NCBI GenBank assembly: GCA_031265355.1
Contig: JAISCT010000038.1
Coordinates: 1 to 37,192 of the forward strand
Direction of reading: 5' to 3'
Length of the DNA: 37,192 bases
DNA from: Oscillospiraceae bacterium
GTDB taxonomy: Bacteria > Bacillota > Clostridia > Oscillospirales > UBA929
Of this stretch, positions 1 to 7,575 are shown in pieces. The first letter of the stretch is position 1. Every line of letters starts with the position of its first letter. Made by a program: the position numbers and the translations under genes. The notes under the pieces were generated by a model. The model did not search any database. It was not told the DNA's origin and worked only from the letters and a program-made list of their open reading frames with translations.

Positions 1-406
1 CAAGAGGCGCGACCATTTCTCTGGCCTGCGCTTCCTCTCCCTCTTTGTACTTGACGATGTATCTCTGCACCGGCACAGCCACTCTTTGCGGGATTTGCTC
101 CCATTCGTCCTGCAGCGAATCCCCCCACGTCGTCCCACTCAGCAGTGAACTTTCGGATACATTCGAAAAATTCACTGCTGTGTCGCCACCCGCGGATTCC
201 GTCTGCCAAAAACTCTCACCTGCCGCTTTGTATTCATTTTTCATGAACACGAACGGATCTCCCTCTTGTAATGTTACCTGCATGTCGAGCGGCCCCGAAG
301 CTGTCGCGACAGAAGATATCTGCGCTGCCCAAACGCCGACGGCTGTCACTGTCAGCAACATGACAAAGGCCAGCACAAAACTGATCGCCCTTGTTCTCGT
401 CTTCAT
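1..406 (-). CDS. Secreted protein, N-terminal part (C-terminus beyond window)
   Basis: An open frame reads leftward from ATG at 406 and runs off the window with no stop, so 135 codons are visible. A purine-rich RBS (AGGGGGAATGGG) sits just upstream of the ATG. The first 28 residues form a signal peptide: basic MKTRTR, a hydrophobic stretch, then a WAAQ region. The next part is polar and acidic and rich in Ser, Gly and Glu. Near the end of what can be seen is RYIVKYKEGEEAQ, which resembles the first strand of an inhibitor-I9 (subtilisin propeptide) domain. A secreted subtilase-type serine protease is therefore possible, but no catalytic residue lies inside the window. Known: I9 domains usually precede S8 peptidase domains. 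Inferred: the protease assignment. The signal peptide is well supported and the family is not. Confidence 0.6.
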   Translation of the reverse strand, partial: MKTRTRAISFVLAFVMLLTVTAVGVWAAQISSVATASGPLDMQVTLQEGDPFVFMKNEYKAAGESFWQTESAGGDTAVNFSNVSESSLLSGTTWGDSLQDEWEQIPQRVAVPVQRYIVKYKEGEEAQAREMVAPL

Positions 407-529
407 ATCCCATTCCCCCTGTTTAAAATACTTTCACCGAATTGATATCCTCATCATGAAAGCTGCACCGCTTATACCTTTGCCTATAGTGACAGCGTAT
501 GATGGCTAATTCACCTCTTATATCGTAAA

Positions 530-589
530 AAAATTTGACAGGAATACAGGGAGTATTTGTAAAAAACCCCTGTATTCCTGTCAAATTTT
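530..589 (-). terminator. Intrinsic terminator, 22-bp perfect stem
   Basis: Arms at 530-551 and 568-589 are perfect reverse complements with a 16-base loop. Read on the minus strand the stem is followed by a run of seven T. It lies about 125 bases after the stop of the M23-NodB gene, and so probably ends that transcript and insulates the next minus-strand gene starting at 406. The plus-strand T-run is only four bases long, so action in that direction would be weaker. The rest of 407-714 is AT-rich with no recognisable gene; the promoter of the 406 gene should lie in 407-530, but no clear -35/-10 pair was found. Confidence 0.75.
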
Positions 590-714
590 AATTGTTTATT
601 GCAACTTGATCCGTTTTTTGCAAAAAACGCAATCTTTTGCCATATTTTTGTTCATCCAAGACCCGCACAAAAAATTTTAAAAGAGTTTTCCGCTTTGGTT
701 TTACAGTGGCGGCC

Positions 715-2517
715 TCATAGGTATTTTTCCAAAATGTTCTGCACCGAGGTGCCGCCGTCGCGGAGGACGCGTTTCAGACCGAAGAGAGCGTCGGGGTCGC
801 CGGGTTTTAGCTCGTTGACACCATAGGTGCAGGTCATGGTGCAGGCAAAACCCATGTCTCGGAGGATGCTTTCGAGGTTGGCGGTGAATAGGCCGAACGG
901 ATACACAAACGCCTCCGGGCGGCGTCCGGTGATCTCAAATACCCGTTCCTGAAGCTCGCCCAGGTCCGCTCGGATTGCCCGATCGTAGTCCGCGTCGCTC
1001 TCGCCTTTGCGCTGCGCACAGCCCGGACGGGGCCCGGAGGGGACATGCATCTGGTAAGAGTGGTTTTCGATCTCAAAGACGCCGCGCGCTGCGAGCGAGG
1101 CCATGTCGTCCCAGGTTACATAGGAAAAGTTGGGGTTCTGCGCGCCCTCCTGCACCGAGCGGTCGGAAAAAGCTCCCACCACGGCGAGGACGCCTCGCAT
1201 GCCGTGGGCGGCGAGCAGGGGCTCGGCGTAAAATACGTTGTTGTAGTGCCCGTCGTCAAAGGTCAGCATGACCGGCTTTTCCGGCAGCGCTGCCTCACCG
1301 CGCGCAAAGGCCGTGAGGTCGGAGACCGTCACCGAGGTAAACCCCTGGGCCTGTAAGTAGGCAAGGTCGGCCTCAAGCTGCGCCGGCGTGATGATGTACG
1401 CGCTGCCGCGTGTCGATTTGAGGATGCTGTGGTACATGATGACGGGCAGCCTCACGGCACCCTCCGGCGCCGGGGCCGTCGCGGCCGCCGCGGACGCGGG
1501 TTCCTCAAAGGGTCGCGTGCGGTAAAACTCCTTTGTGGCCGGGTCGCGCCGCACCTCGGAACGGTGCGCGTAGAGCAGCTTGGTGATCTCGTACACATCC
1601 ACCCAATTCGACTCTGAGTCATCCGGCAGCGCGCCGTCGACGAGGAGCTGGAGCCCCCAGTGCAGGTGATTTTCCCCCACGTTGTTTACGTCCTCCTGCA
1701 CGCTGTAGCCCGTGCGTCCCACGTAGCCTATCACGTCCCCGGCGCGCACCAGACGGCCCTTCTCTATGTCGGCATGGTAGGGCTGGCCTTTGCGCATGTG
1801 GGCGTAATAATAGTACCGCCGACTGTCCAGGCTGCGGACACCCAGCCGCCAGCCGCCGTATTGGTTCCAGCCGATCTCCGTGATCACGCCGGTCTCGATG
1901 CAAACGATGGGCGTGCCCACCGAGGCCATCATGTCGTGGCCGAGGTGCTGGCGCTCATAGCCATAGGACCGGCTGCGGCCGAAGTCGTTGTTGTGGCGGT
2001 AAGCAAAACCGGCGGCAATGGGGGAGTAGGCCTTGAGGCCGTACAGATCCTCCCAGGCCGTCCCGTCCTCCGTCTCCGCGCCGAGCCGGAAGGAACCGAC
2101 CAAACCGCCCAGTACGGCGGTGTAAAGCGCCCGGTAATCGGAAAAGTGCGGGAGATCCGCGGTCAGAGCCTCGAGTGTCTCGCCGGCGCGCAGCCGGTCG
2201 CACAGGGTGCGCAGGTCTGTGTCCCGAAACTGGCTGAAATCTCCCTGGCAGCGGGCGGCCAGGCAGGCCAGCAGATCGATCCAGTCGAGCGGAACCGCGC
2301 CCTCCGCACCCGCCAGCACGGCGGCGTGCGCCTCCACGTCCGCCCGCAGCGCCTTTTCCAGTACGTGGGCCGGCACGTCAAACGACGGCGCCGCCGCGCG
2401 CGCCGGGACCGAGACGATTCGAGCCGGCGCTCCGGAGACAACCAACGCGCCGGCCGCGAGCACGGCGAGCCCCCACCAAAGCGCACGCGCCGGGACAATC
2501 CGCGGGACAATCCGCAC
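715..2517 (-). CDS. Secreted M23 peptidase / NodB polysaccharide deacetylase fusion
   Basis: This predicted extracytoplasmic wall enzyme has two catalytic domains. The chosen start is GTG at 2517, about nine bases after AAGGGGG; an in-frame TTG at 2526 abuts that RBS and is less likely. Residues below are numbered from that TTG. A hydrophobic N-terminal segment (about 14-34) is a signal peptide or anchor. About 175-320 is an M23/LytM endopeptidase domain with all its metal and catalytic residues: H194 and D198 (HLGHD), H243 (YYAHM), H287 and H289 (HLHWG). About 358-603 is a NodB deacetylase domain with TFDDG at 422-426, the metal histidines in NHSYQMH (489-494) and the PFG motif. An Ala/Pro linker joins the two. 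M23 enzymes cut peptide cross-bridges and NodB enzymes remove N-acetyl groups from glycans; having both in one chain suggests coordinated peptidoglycan editing. It is transcribed alone. Confidence 0.9.
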   Translation of the reverse strand: MRIVPRIVPARALWWGLAVLAAGALVVSGAPARIVSVPARAAAPSFDVPAHVLEKALRADVEAHAAVLAGAEGAVPLDWIDLLACLAARCQGDFSQFRDTDLRTLCDRLRAGETLEALTADLPHFSDYRALYTAVLGGLVGSFRLGAETEDGTAWEDLYGLKAYSPIAAGFAYRHNNDFGRSRSYGYERQHLGHDMMASVGTPIVCIETGVITEIGWNQYGGWRLGVRSLDSRRYYYYAHMRKGQPYHADIEKGRLVRAGDVIGYVGRTGYSVQEDVNNVGENHLHWGLQLLVDGALPDDSESNWVDVYEITKLLYAHRSEVRRDPATKEFYRTRPFEEPASAAAATAPAPEGAVRLPVIMYHSILKSTRGSAYIITPAQLEADLAYLQAQGFTSVTVSDLTAFARGEAALPEKPVMLTFDDGHYNNVFYAEPLLAAHGMRGVLAVVGAFSDRSVQEGAQNPNFSYVTWDDMASLAARGVFEIENHSYQMHVPSGPRPGCAQRKGESDADYDRAIRADLGELQERVFEITGRRPEAFVYPFGLFTANLESILRDMGFACTMTCTYGVNELKPGDPDALFGLKRVLRDGGTSVQNILEKYL

Positions 2518-2527
2518 AGGAAACAAC

Positions 2528-2556
2528 CCCCTTGTAGGGGCGGCATTCCGCCGCCC
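2528..2556 (-). promoter_or_regulatory. Overlapping 5'-UTR hairpins covering the RBS
   Basis: On the minus-strand transcript just before the M23-NodB start, a seven-pair GC stem (2556-2550 with 2544-2538, five-base loop) is followed by CCCC-TACAA-GGGG (2540-2528). The second hairpin includes the RBS itself. The two stems share three C residues, so they compete. This could tune translation, or it may simply be part of a GC-rich intergenic repeat. The fold is seen in sequence; a regulatory role is inference. Confidence 0.35.
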
Positions 2557-3040
2557 GCAGAAAACCTGACGGCGCCCAACGGGGAGCGCCTGGGCACTCG
2601 GGTACCCTCTCTAGCGTACGCCCGGAGCGGAGAAAATAGTCCTGGGTTCCGTCGAGGGGTAATGAAACCATCTTTTTTTCACATTTTCTCGGCAAGGCGC
2701 ACAGATTTCCCAATTTTTATCTTGACAGAAGCCACGAAAACCGATAGTCTTAAAGAAGTGATTTGTCCATGTTCTGCATGAGATATATCATACATCAACG
2801 AAAACCGCCGCCTATGCCCAGTTGCCCGCGCGGCATGAGACGATTTCATCCCTCCGGAGCGCCGTCCGGGCAAAGGCCCGGACCGGTCTTCGATGCCGTA
2901 TTTTGTGTTTGTTCTTAAAATATATGGTGCAGGGACCGGCCCCGCCGCAGCGCCGGGAGATCCCTCGGAAAGCCTAGAGACAGGACGGGCCCAATTGGGC
3001 GGACGACGGTTTCCGAATCACTGGAGGTGCGCACGAAGAC
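2557..3040. other. Intergenic region between divergent genes
   Basis: This gap of about 480 bases separates the minus-strand M23-NodB gene from rny. The left part is GC-rich and repeat-like; the middle (2660-2780) is AT-rich. A TTGACA at 2722-2727 on the plus strand is followed by only weak -10 candidates (GATAGT at 2743 or TAGTCT at 2745), so it is at best a poor rny promoter. A 39-codon frame at 2662-2781 has badly spaced RBS and no recognisable features. No convincing gene was seen. Confidence 0.5.
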
Positions 3041-4585
3041 GTGTGGGAGATTCTGATTCCCATCGTGGTCGCTCTCGTCGGAATCGCTGTTGGTTTTTTT
3101 GCCGGAATTTTATACCGTAAAAATGTGGCGGAGAAGGAGATCGCGAGCGCCGAAGAGGAGGCGCGCAGGATCATCAACGATGCGATCAAAAGCGCCGAAG
3201 CGAAAAAGAGAGAGGCCCTGGTGGAAGCCAAAGAGGAGATTCATAGGAATCGTGTGGAGTATGACCGTGAGGTCAAGGAACGGCGGCAGGACCTGCAAAA
3301 ACAGGAGCGCCGCCTGCAGCAAAAAGAGGAATCCCTCGACCGCAAACACGAAAACATCGAAAAAAAGGAAGAGCAGCTCACCCGCAAATTGCAGGATGCC
3401 GACACCGTCCGCGAAGAGGCGGAGCGCCTGAAACGCAGCCAAATGGATGTACTGGAAAAGATTTCCAGTTTCACCGCCGAGGAGGCCAAGCTCTATCTGA
3501 TCAAGAGCCTTGAGTCCGAGGTGACGCACGAGGCCGCCATGAAGATCAAGGAGATCGAGACGCGCTACAAGGAGGAGGCGGACGGCAAGGCCCGCGAGTA
3601 CATTTCGCAGGCCATTCAGCGCTGTGCCGCCGAGCATGTGATCGAGGCCACGGTCAGCGTGGTGCCCCTGCCAAACGACGAGATGAAGGGGCGCATCATT
3701 GGGCGCGAGGGCCGCAACATTCGCACACTGGAGACGCTTACGGGCGTCGACCTGATCATCGACGACACCCCGGAGGCCATCACGCTGTCCTCCTTCGACG
3801 CCGTGCGGCGCGAGGTGGCGCGGTTGTCGCTGGAGAAGCTCATCTCCGACGGGCGCATCCACCCCGCCCGCATCGAGGAGATGGTCGAGAAGGCCAAAAA
3901 AGAGGTGGAGATCACGATCAAAGCCGAGGGGGAGCGCGCCATCTTCGAAGCCGGCGTGCACGGCCTGCATCCGGAACTCGTCCGCCTGCTGGGGCGGCTG
4001 CGTTACCGCACGAGTTACGGGCAAAACGTCCTGTTACATTCGCTGGAGGTCTCCCACATCGCCGGCACGCTGGCGGCCGAACTGGGTGTGGATGTGAATC
4101 TCGCCCGGCGCGCCGGGTTGCTCCACGACATCGGCAAGGCCATCGACCACGAGGTCGAGGGCTCCCATGTGACAATCGGCGTGGATCTGGCGCGCAAGTA
4201 CAAGGAGAACCAGGACGTCATCCACGCCATCCACGCGCACCACGGAGACATCGACCCGAAGACCATCGTCGCCTGTTTGGTGCAGGCGGCCGACGCAGTG
4301 TCCGCCGCCCGGCCGGGCGCGCGGCGTGAAAATCTTGAGAACTATATCAAACGGCTGGAGAAGTTGGAGGAGCTCGCGAACACCTTTGTCGGTGTAGACA
4401 AGAGCTTTGCCATCCAGGCCGGCCGCGAGATTCGCATCATGGTGAAACCCGAGAACGTCAGCGACGACCAGATGATCCTGCTGGCCCGCGATCTCGCGAA
4501 AAAGATCGAGGAGGACCTCGACTACCCGGGCCAGATCAAAGTGCATGTGGTCCGCGAGACGCGGCACATCGAATACGCGAAGTGA
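3041..4585 (+). CDS. rny: Ribonuclease Y
   Basis: This is the membrane-anchored endoribonuclease that starts bulk mRNA turnover in many Firmicutes. The 514-residue length is normal for the family. Order of parts: one N-terminal membrane helix (about 4-24), a long charged coiled coil rich in Glu, Lys and Arg (about 25-180), a KH RNA-binding domain with [12 protein letters not shown] near 216, then an HD domain with H331 and the H362-D363 pair ([10 protein letters not shown]). The start is GTG, with GGAGG 13 bases upstream, which is a slightly long spacing; no better in-frame start precedes the membrane helix. It appears to be transcribed alone, and two hairpins follow the stop. Confidence 0.97.
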   Translation: MWEILIPIVVALVGIAVGFFAGILYRKNVAEKEIASAEEEARRIINDAIKSAEAKKREALVEAKEEIHRNRVEYDREVKERRQDLQKQERRLQQKEESLDRKHENIEKKEEQLTRKLQDADTVREEAERLKRSQMDVLEKISSFTAEEAKLYLIKSLESEVTHEAAMKIKEIETRYKEEADGKAREYISQAIQRCAAEHVIEATVSVVPLPNDEMKGRIIGREGRNIRTLETLTGVDLIIDDTPEAITLSSFDAVRREVARLSLEKLISDGRIHPARIEEMVEKAKKEVEITIKAEGERAIFEAGVHGLHPELVRLLGRLRYRTSYGQNVLLHSLEVSHIAGTLAAELGVDVNLARRAGLLHDIGKAIDHEVEGSHVTIGVDLARKYKENQDVIHAIHAHHGDIDPKTIVACLVQAADAVSAARPGARRENLENYIKRLEKLEELANTFVGVDKSFAIQAGREIRIMVKPENVSDDQMILLARDLAKKIEEDLDYPGQIKVHVVRETRHIEYAK

Positions 4586-4596
4586 CCCTTTCCCGC

Positions 4597-4678
4597 GCGG
4601 TCGTCCGCACACGCCGGACGATCGCCGCCGGTATAGCAACAGCCGCCCGCCCGTCCGCTTGCCAGCGGGGGGCGGGCG
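4597..4678 (+). terminator. Two GC-rich hairpins after rny
   Basis: Hairpin one pairs 4597-4607 with 4615-4625 (11 pairs, one G-U, seven-base loop). Hairpin two pairs 4644-4651 with 4671-4678 and, inside that, 4655-4659 with 4664-4668 (loop TGCC). Neither is followed by a U-tract. Their place just after the rny stop and before the dusB RBS suggests transcript ending or 3'-end protection, but no canonical terminator is present. Confidence 0.45.
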
Positions 4679-4757
4679 TGTTACAGCGGAGCGCCGCTGA
4701 CAATGCCTTGCTCGGCGCGGCGCCGGGCGAGGCGAACCGAAAACTGGGGGTGACCCA

Positions 4758-5753
4758 TTGGTCGTCGAAACCGTCGAAACCGTGCTGCCCGTCCGGCTGG
4801 CGCTGGCCCCGATGGCGGGCGTCACGGACTTTGCCTTCAGGGCGGTGTGCCGCCGTCAGGCGCGCATCCTCACCTGTACCGAGATGGTGAGCGCACGGGC
4901 TTTGACATATGGAGACATGAAATCGCGCCGCCTGATGCGACTCGGAGCGGACGAGCGCCCGTCCGCCGTCCAGTTGTTCGGCAGTGACCCGGCCTGCATG
5001 GCCGAGGCCGCGGTCATCGCGGCGGAGAGTGTCCGACCCGATCGCATCGATCTCAACATGGGTTGCCCGACGCCGAAGATTGTCGCCTCGGGTGACGGCT
5101 GCGCGCTGATGCGGGACCCGGAAAAGGCCGCCCGCATCATTGAGGCCTGTGTCCGCGCCGTGCCTCTGCCGGTGACCGTGAAGTGCCGCCGGGGCTGGGA
5201 CAGGGGGCAGAGCAACGTCGTCGTTTTCGCCCAGGCGGCGGAAGCGGCGGGCGCGGCCGCTCTCTGCGTACACGGGCGTACGCGGGTACAGCTCTACGCC
5301 GGGCGGGCCGACTGGGACGTCGTCCGCGAGGTGAAGCAGACCGTGTCGATCCCGGTGATCGTGAACGGGGACATCTTCTCTCCCGCCGACGCGGTCACGG
5401 CGCTGCGCCGCACTGGCGCGGACGCGGCGATGATTGGGCGGGCCGCCTTCGGCAATCCATGGATTTTCGCGCGGGCTGAGGCCGCGCTCGCGGGCGCGCC
5501 GGACCCGGGTCGGCCGCCGCTGGCCGAGCGGCTTGAGACGGCGCTGGCACAGATTGAGCTGGCCGCGGAGGACAAGGGGGAGCACATCGCGTGCCTCGAA
5601 GCGCGCCGCCATGTCGTGTGGTACCTGCGCGGAGTGCCGCACGCGGGCGTGTTCAAACAGCCGCTGTGTCGGGTGTCCACGCTGGCGGAGCTCACCGAGA
5701 TCGTCCGCCGCATGCAGCGGACACTGCGGGACGACGAGGAGGACACATGCTGA
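4758..5753 (+). CDS. dusB: tRNA-dihydrouridine synthase, DusB family
   Basis: This flavoenzyme reduces uridine to dihydrouridine in the D-loop of tRNA using FMN and NAD(P)H. The 331-residue protein is a TIM-barrel of normal length. Visible signatures are LAPMAGVTD near the N-terminus, the catalytic cysteine in NMGCPTPK, the FMN-contacting HGRT and VNGDI segments, and IGRAAFGNPW. The C-terminal part is the helical tRNA-binding domain. Start is TTG at 4758 with GGGGGTGA four bases upstream; there is no better in-frame ATG before the barrel. The sigma factor gene follows after 45 bases on the same strand, so co-transcription is possible. Confidence 0.95.
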   Translation: MVVETVETVLPVRLALAPMAGVTDFAFRAVCRRQARILTCTEMVSARALTYGDMKSRRLMRLGADERPSAVQLFGSDPACMAEAAVIAAESVRPDRIDLNMGCPTPKIVASGDGCALMRDPEKAARIIEACVRAVPLPVTVKCRRGWDRGQSNVVVFAQAAEAAGAAALCVHGRTRVQLYAGRADWDVVREVKQTVSIPVIVNGDIFSPADAVTALRRTGADAAMIGRAAFGNPWIFARAEAALAGAPDPGRPPLAERLETALAQIELAAEDKGEHIACLEARRHVVWYLRGVPHAGVFKQPLCRVSTLAELTEIVRRMQRTLRDDEEDTC

Positions 5754-5798
5754 GAGATCGATGTGAAAGGCAGATGAGAGAGGGAAGGGGGTGTTTGC

Positions 5799-6464
5799 AT
5801 GGCGGGCGGAGACGCGGACCGCGCGCTGGCTGAGCGAGCCGCGCGCGGGGAAGCGGCGGCGTTTGAGGCGCTGGTAAACGCCTATCAGACGCGGGTGTAT
5901 ACGCTGGCGTTTCGGATGACCCACAGCCGGGAGGACGCCTTCGATCTCTCTCAGGAGATCTTCCTGCGGGTCTATCGGGCGCTGCCCCGTTTTAAGGCGG
6001 AATCATCTTTTTCCACATGGTTGTATCGGCTGGCGTCCAACGTCTGTCTGGACCACGTGCGCAAAACGGCTCGGCGGCGGGAACAGCCGATGTCCGCATG
6101 GGAGCAGGAGGGGGAATCACAGCCGATCGAATGGCCGGACATGCGCTATAACCCCGAGACAGTCTATGAAAAGAGCGAATTGCGCGAGGCGGTGGCCGAG
6201 GCGATGGACCGATTGACGCCCGAGCACCGGATCGTCCTGACGCTGCGGGACATCGAGCGGCTGAGCTATGCGGAGATCGCCGCCGCGCTGGATCTAGAGG
6301 AGGGCACGGTCAAATCCCGTCTGGCGCGCGCACGCGCGTCGCTGTGCCGCATTCTCACGGCGCGCGGGAACTTTTTTGAAGATCGCACGTCTAAACCACC
6401 AAAGACGCCGTCAGGGGAAAAGGCGGAGCGTCTCGGAGGAGGTGAACCGCATGGATCCCTGTGA
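5799..6464 (+). CDS. RNA polymerase ECF-type sigma factor
   Basis: The 221-residue protein is an alternative sigma factor of the extracytoplasmic-function group (SigW/RpoE-like). Sigma region 2 covers about 22-92, with DLSQEIFLRVYRALPRF and the STWLYRLASNVCLD segment typical of the group. Sigma region 4 covers about 139-186, with the helix-turn-helix LSYAEIAAALDLEEGTVKSR. The last 30 residues, Lys/Gly/Pro-rich, are an unstructured tail whose DNA also carries the RBS of the next gene. Start ATG follows AAGGGGGTG at good spacing. It overlaps the anti-sigma gene by 14 bases, the usual coupled arrangement. The regulon and signal cannot be read from the window. Confidence 0.95.
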   Translation: MAGGDADRALAERAARGEAAAFEALVNAYQTRVYTLAFRMTHSREDAFDLSQEIFLRVYRALPRFKAESSFSTWLYRLASNVCLDHVRKTARRREQPMSAWEQEGESQPIEWPDMRYNPETVYEKSELREAVAEAMDRLTPEHRIVLTLRDIERLSYAEIAAALDLEEGTVKSRLARARASLCRILTARGNFFEDRTSKPPKTPSGEKAERLGGGEPHGSL

Positions 6465-7413
6465 ACAATATATAGAAGCCATCAGCCTGGATGTGGACGG
6501 TTGTTTGGATGAGGCGGCGCGTCGCGCACTGGAGGAGCATCTGGCGGTTTGCCCGCGCTGTACGGCCCGGCGGGCGGCCTTTGCCGCGCTGCACGACGGT
6601 TTGGCCGGATGGGAGGAGACGCCGCCCGACACCCTGCTGCCCGGCATCCGTTATCAAGTCCGGCGCACGCGCGGCCGGCGTTCCGGCCGGTGGCCGCGGC
6701 GTATGGCGCCGCTGGCGGCTGTGGCGGCCGTGGTGGCGTTGCTGTTGGTGATGCAGGAAAGGCTGCCCCAGATTGCATACGCCCCCGGAACGGCGCAGTC
6801 CGACACAAAGCAGGCTCCCGGAGAGGGCGTCTTCTATGCGGCGAAAAACGATTCCGACGATTTCACGCAGGAGGGCGGCGACGGGAATGCGCCCGGTGCA
6901 GCCCTCACGTCCGGCGACGCGACGGGCAGTGCCGGAGGGGACGTAGCGCGGTCCGACATGACCGACGCGGCCGTGCCGCCGGCTGCTGTGCCGGCGCCCT
7001 CATCGACCATGCCGGACGGGGCCCCCCCGATGGGGCGCAGCGCGGGTCCGCCGGTGTCGGAAGATGTCCCGCAGGGGGAGATGAACGGCGGCGCGAGCGA
7101 CGCGACAAATTCTCTGCAGCCGCCCGCCGAAATGGAAGCGCCCGGGCCCTTGGCGATGACGACGGCCGTGGCGACGCCCGCGCCCTACGCCTATGTGATA
7201 CGCTGGGCGGCCGCCGTGCCGGAAGAACTCGCGTCGCTCGCCAGGGTGGAATATGACGACCGGACGGAGATCGTTGCGTCGCGGATGTTGGTGGAGACAT
7301 GGTGGCCAGTCTGGTCGGAGGCGGGCGCGCGGCGCGACGTCGACGACACAGAGGAGATGTCCGCCGAGTCGGACGATGTGCCGGACGATGTGTTGGTCAT
7401 CTTTGAAAAGTGA
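6451..7413 (+). CDS. Membrane zinc-finger anti-sigma factor
   Basis: This is the predicted partner that holds the upstream ECF sigma factor inactive at the membrane. The start is ATG at 6451, preceded by a strong GGAGGAGGTGAA; the open frame extends further upstream but lacks a site. A cytoplasmic ZAS-type zinc motif HxxxCxxC is at H30, C34 and C37. One transmembrane helix lies at about 86-104 after an Arg-rich stretch. Residues about 110-240 are a low-complexity Ala/Pro/Gly/Ser/Asp-rich extracellular linker. The last 80 residues form a compact mixed segment with a Trp pair (ETWWPVW) and an acidic end, not recognised as a known domain. Overall length (320) is long for simple anti-sigma factors. 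The role is inferred from motif plus gene overlap. Confidence 0.88.
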   Translation: MDPCEQYIEAISLDVDGCLDEAARRALEEHLAVCPRCTARRAAFAALHDGLAGWEETPPDTLLPGIRYQVRRTRGRRSGRWPRRMAPLAAVAAVVALLLVMQERLPQIAYAPGTAQSDTKQAPGEGVFYAAKNDSDDFTQEGGDGNAPGAALTSGDATGSAGGDVARSDMTDAAVPPAAVPAPSSTMPDGAPPMGRSAGPPVSEDVPQGEMNGGASDATNSLQPPAEMEAPGPLAMTTAVATPAPYAYVIRWAAAVPEELASLARVEYDDRTEIVASRMLVETWWPVWSEAGARRDVDDTEEMSAESDDVPDDVLVIFEK

Positions 7414-7455
7414 TAATTCTTCTTCTGATTTGATAAAACGAGCAACTCCGATCTG

Positions 7456-7495
7456 CGGTCGACCCCCGCGCCTTCATAGGCGCGGGGGTCGACCG
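7456..7495. terminator. 18-bp perfect inverted repeat between convergent genes
   Basis: Arms 7456-7473 and 7478-7495 are perfect reverse complements (CGGTCGACCCCCGCGCCT and its complement) around a TCAT loop. It sits between the anti-sigma stop (7413, plus) and the ABC-exporter stop (7576, minus), the expected place for a shared terminator. Neither strand has a U-tract after the stem, so it is not a textbook intrinsic terminator. Confidence 0.6.
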
Positions 7496-7575
7496 TTGCG
7501 CGTAAAGATTGGCGTCGCCGATGTCTGTCAAAGAACCTGCACTTTTCTTATGCAGCCTTTCACGCGGCTCACTCT

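Noticed and set aside
45..509. Plus-strand frame at the left edge
   Set aside because: The minus strand holds a signal peptide, an RBS and a continuous frame; the plus frame is Cys/Ser-rich noise.
2722..2750. Promoter for rny with TTGACA
   Set aside because: The -35 is perfect but no -10 at proper spacing matches more than three or four positions; kept only as a remark.
1660..2781. Long plus-strand frame opposite the M23-NodB gene
   Set aside because: Shadow of a gene with intact catalytic motifs; no recognisable protein features.
2662..2781. Small 39-codon frame between the M23-NodB gene and rny
   Set aside because: RBS spacing is poor (GAGGGG two bases before ATG), no signal or membrane pattern; conservation would be needed.
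4536..5924. Minus-strand frame opposite dusB
   Set aside because: Antisense to dusB, no RBS, composition typical of a shadow frame.
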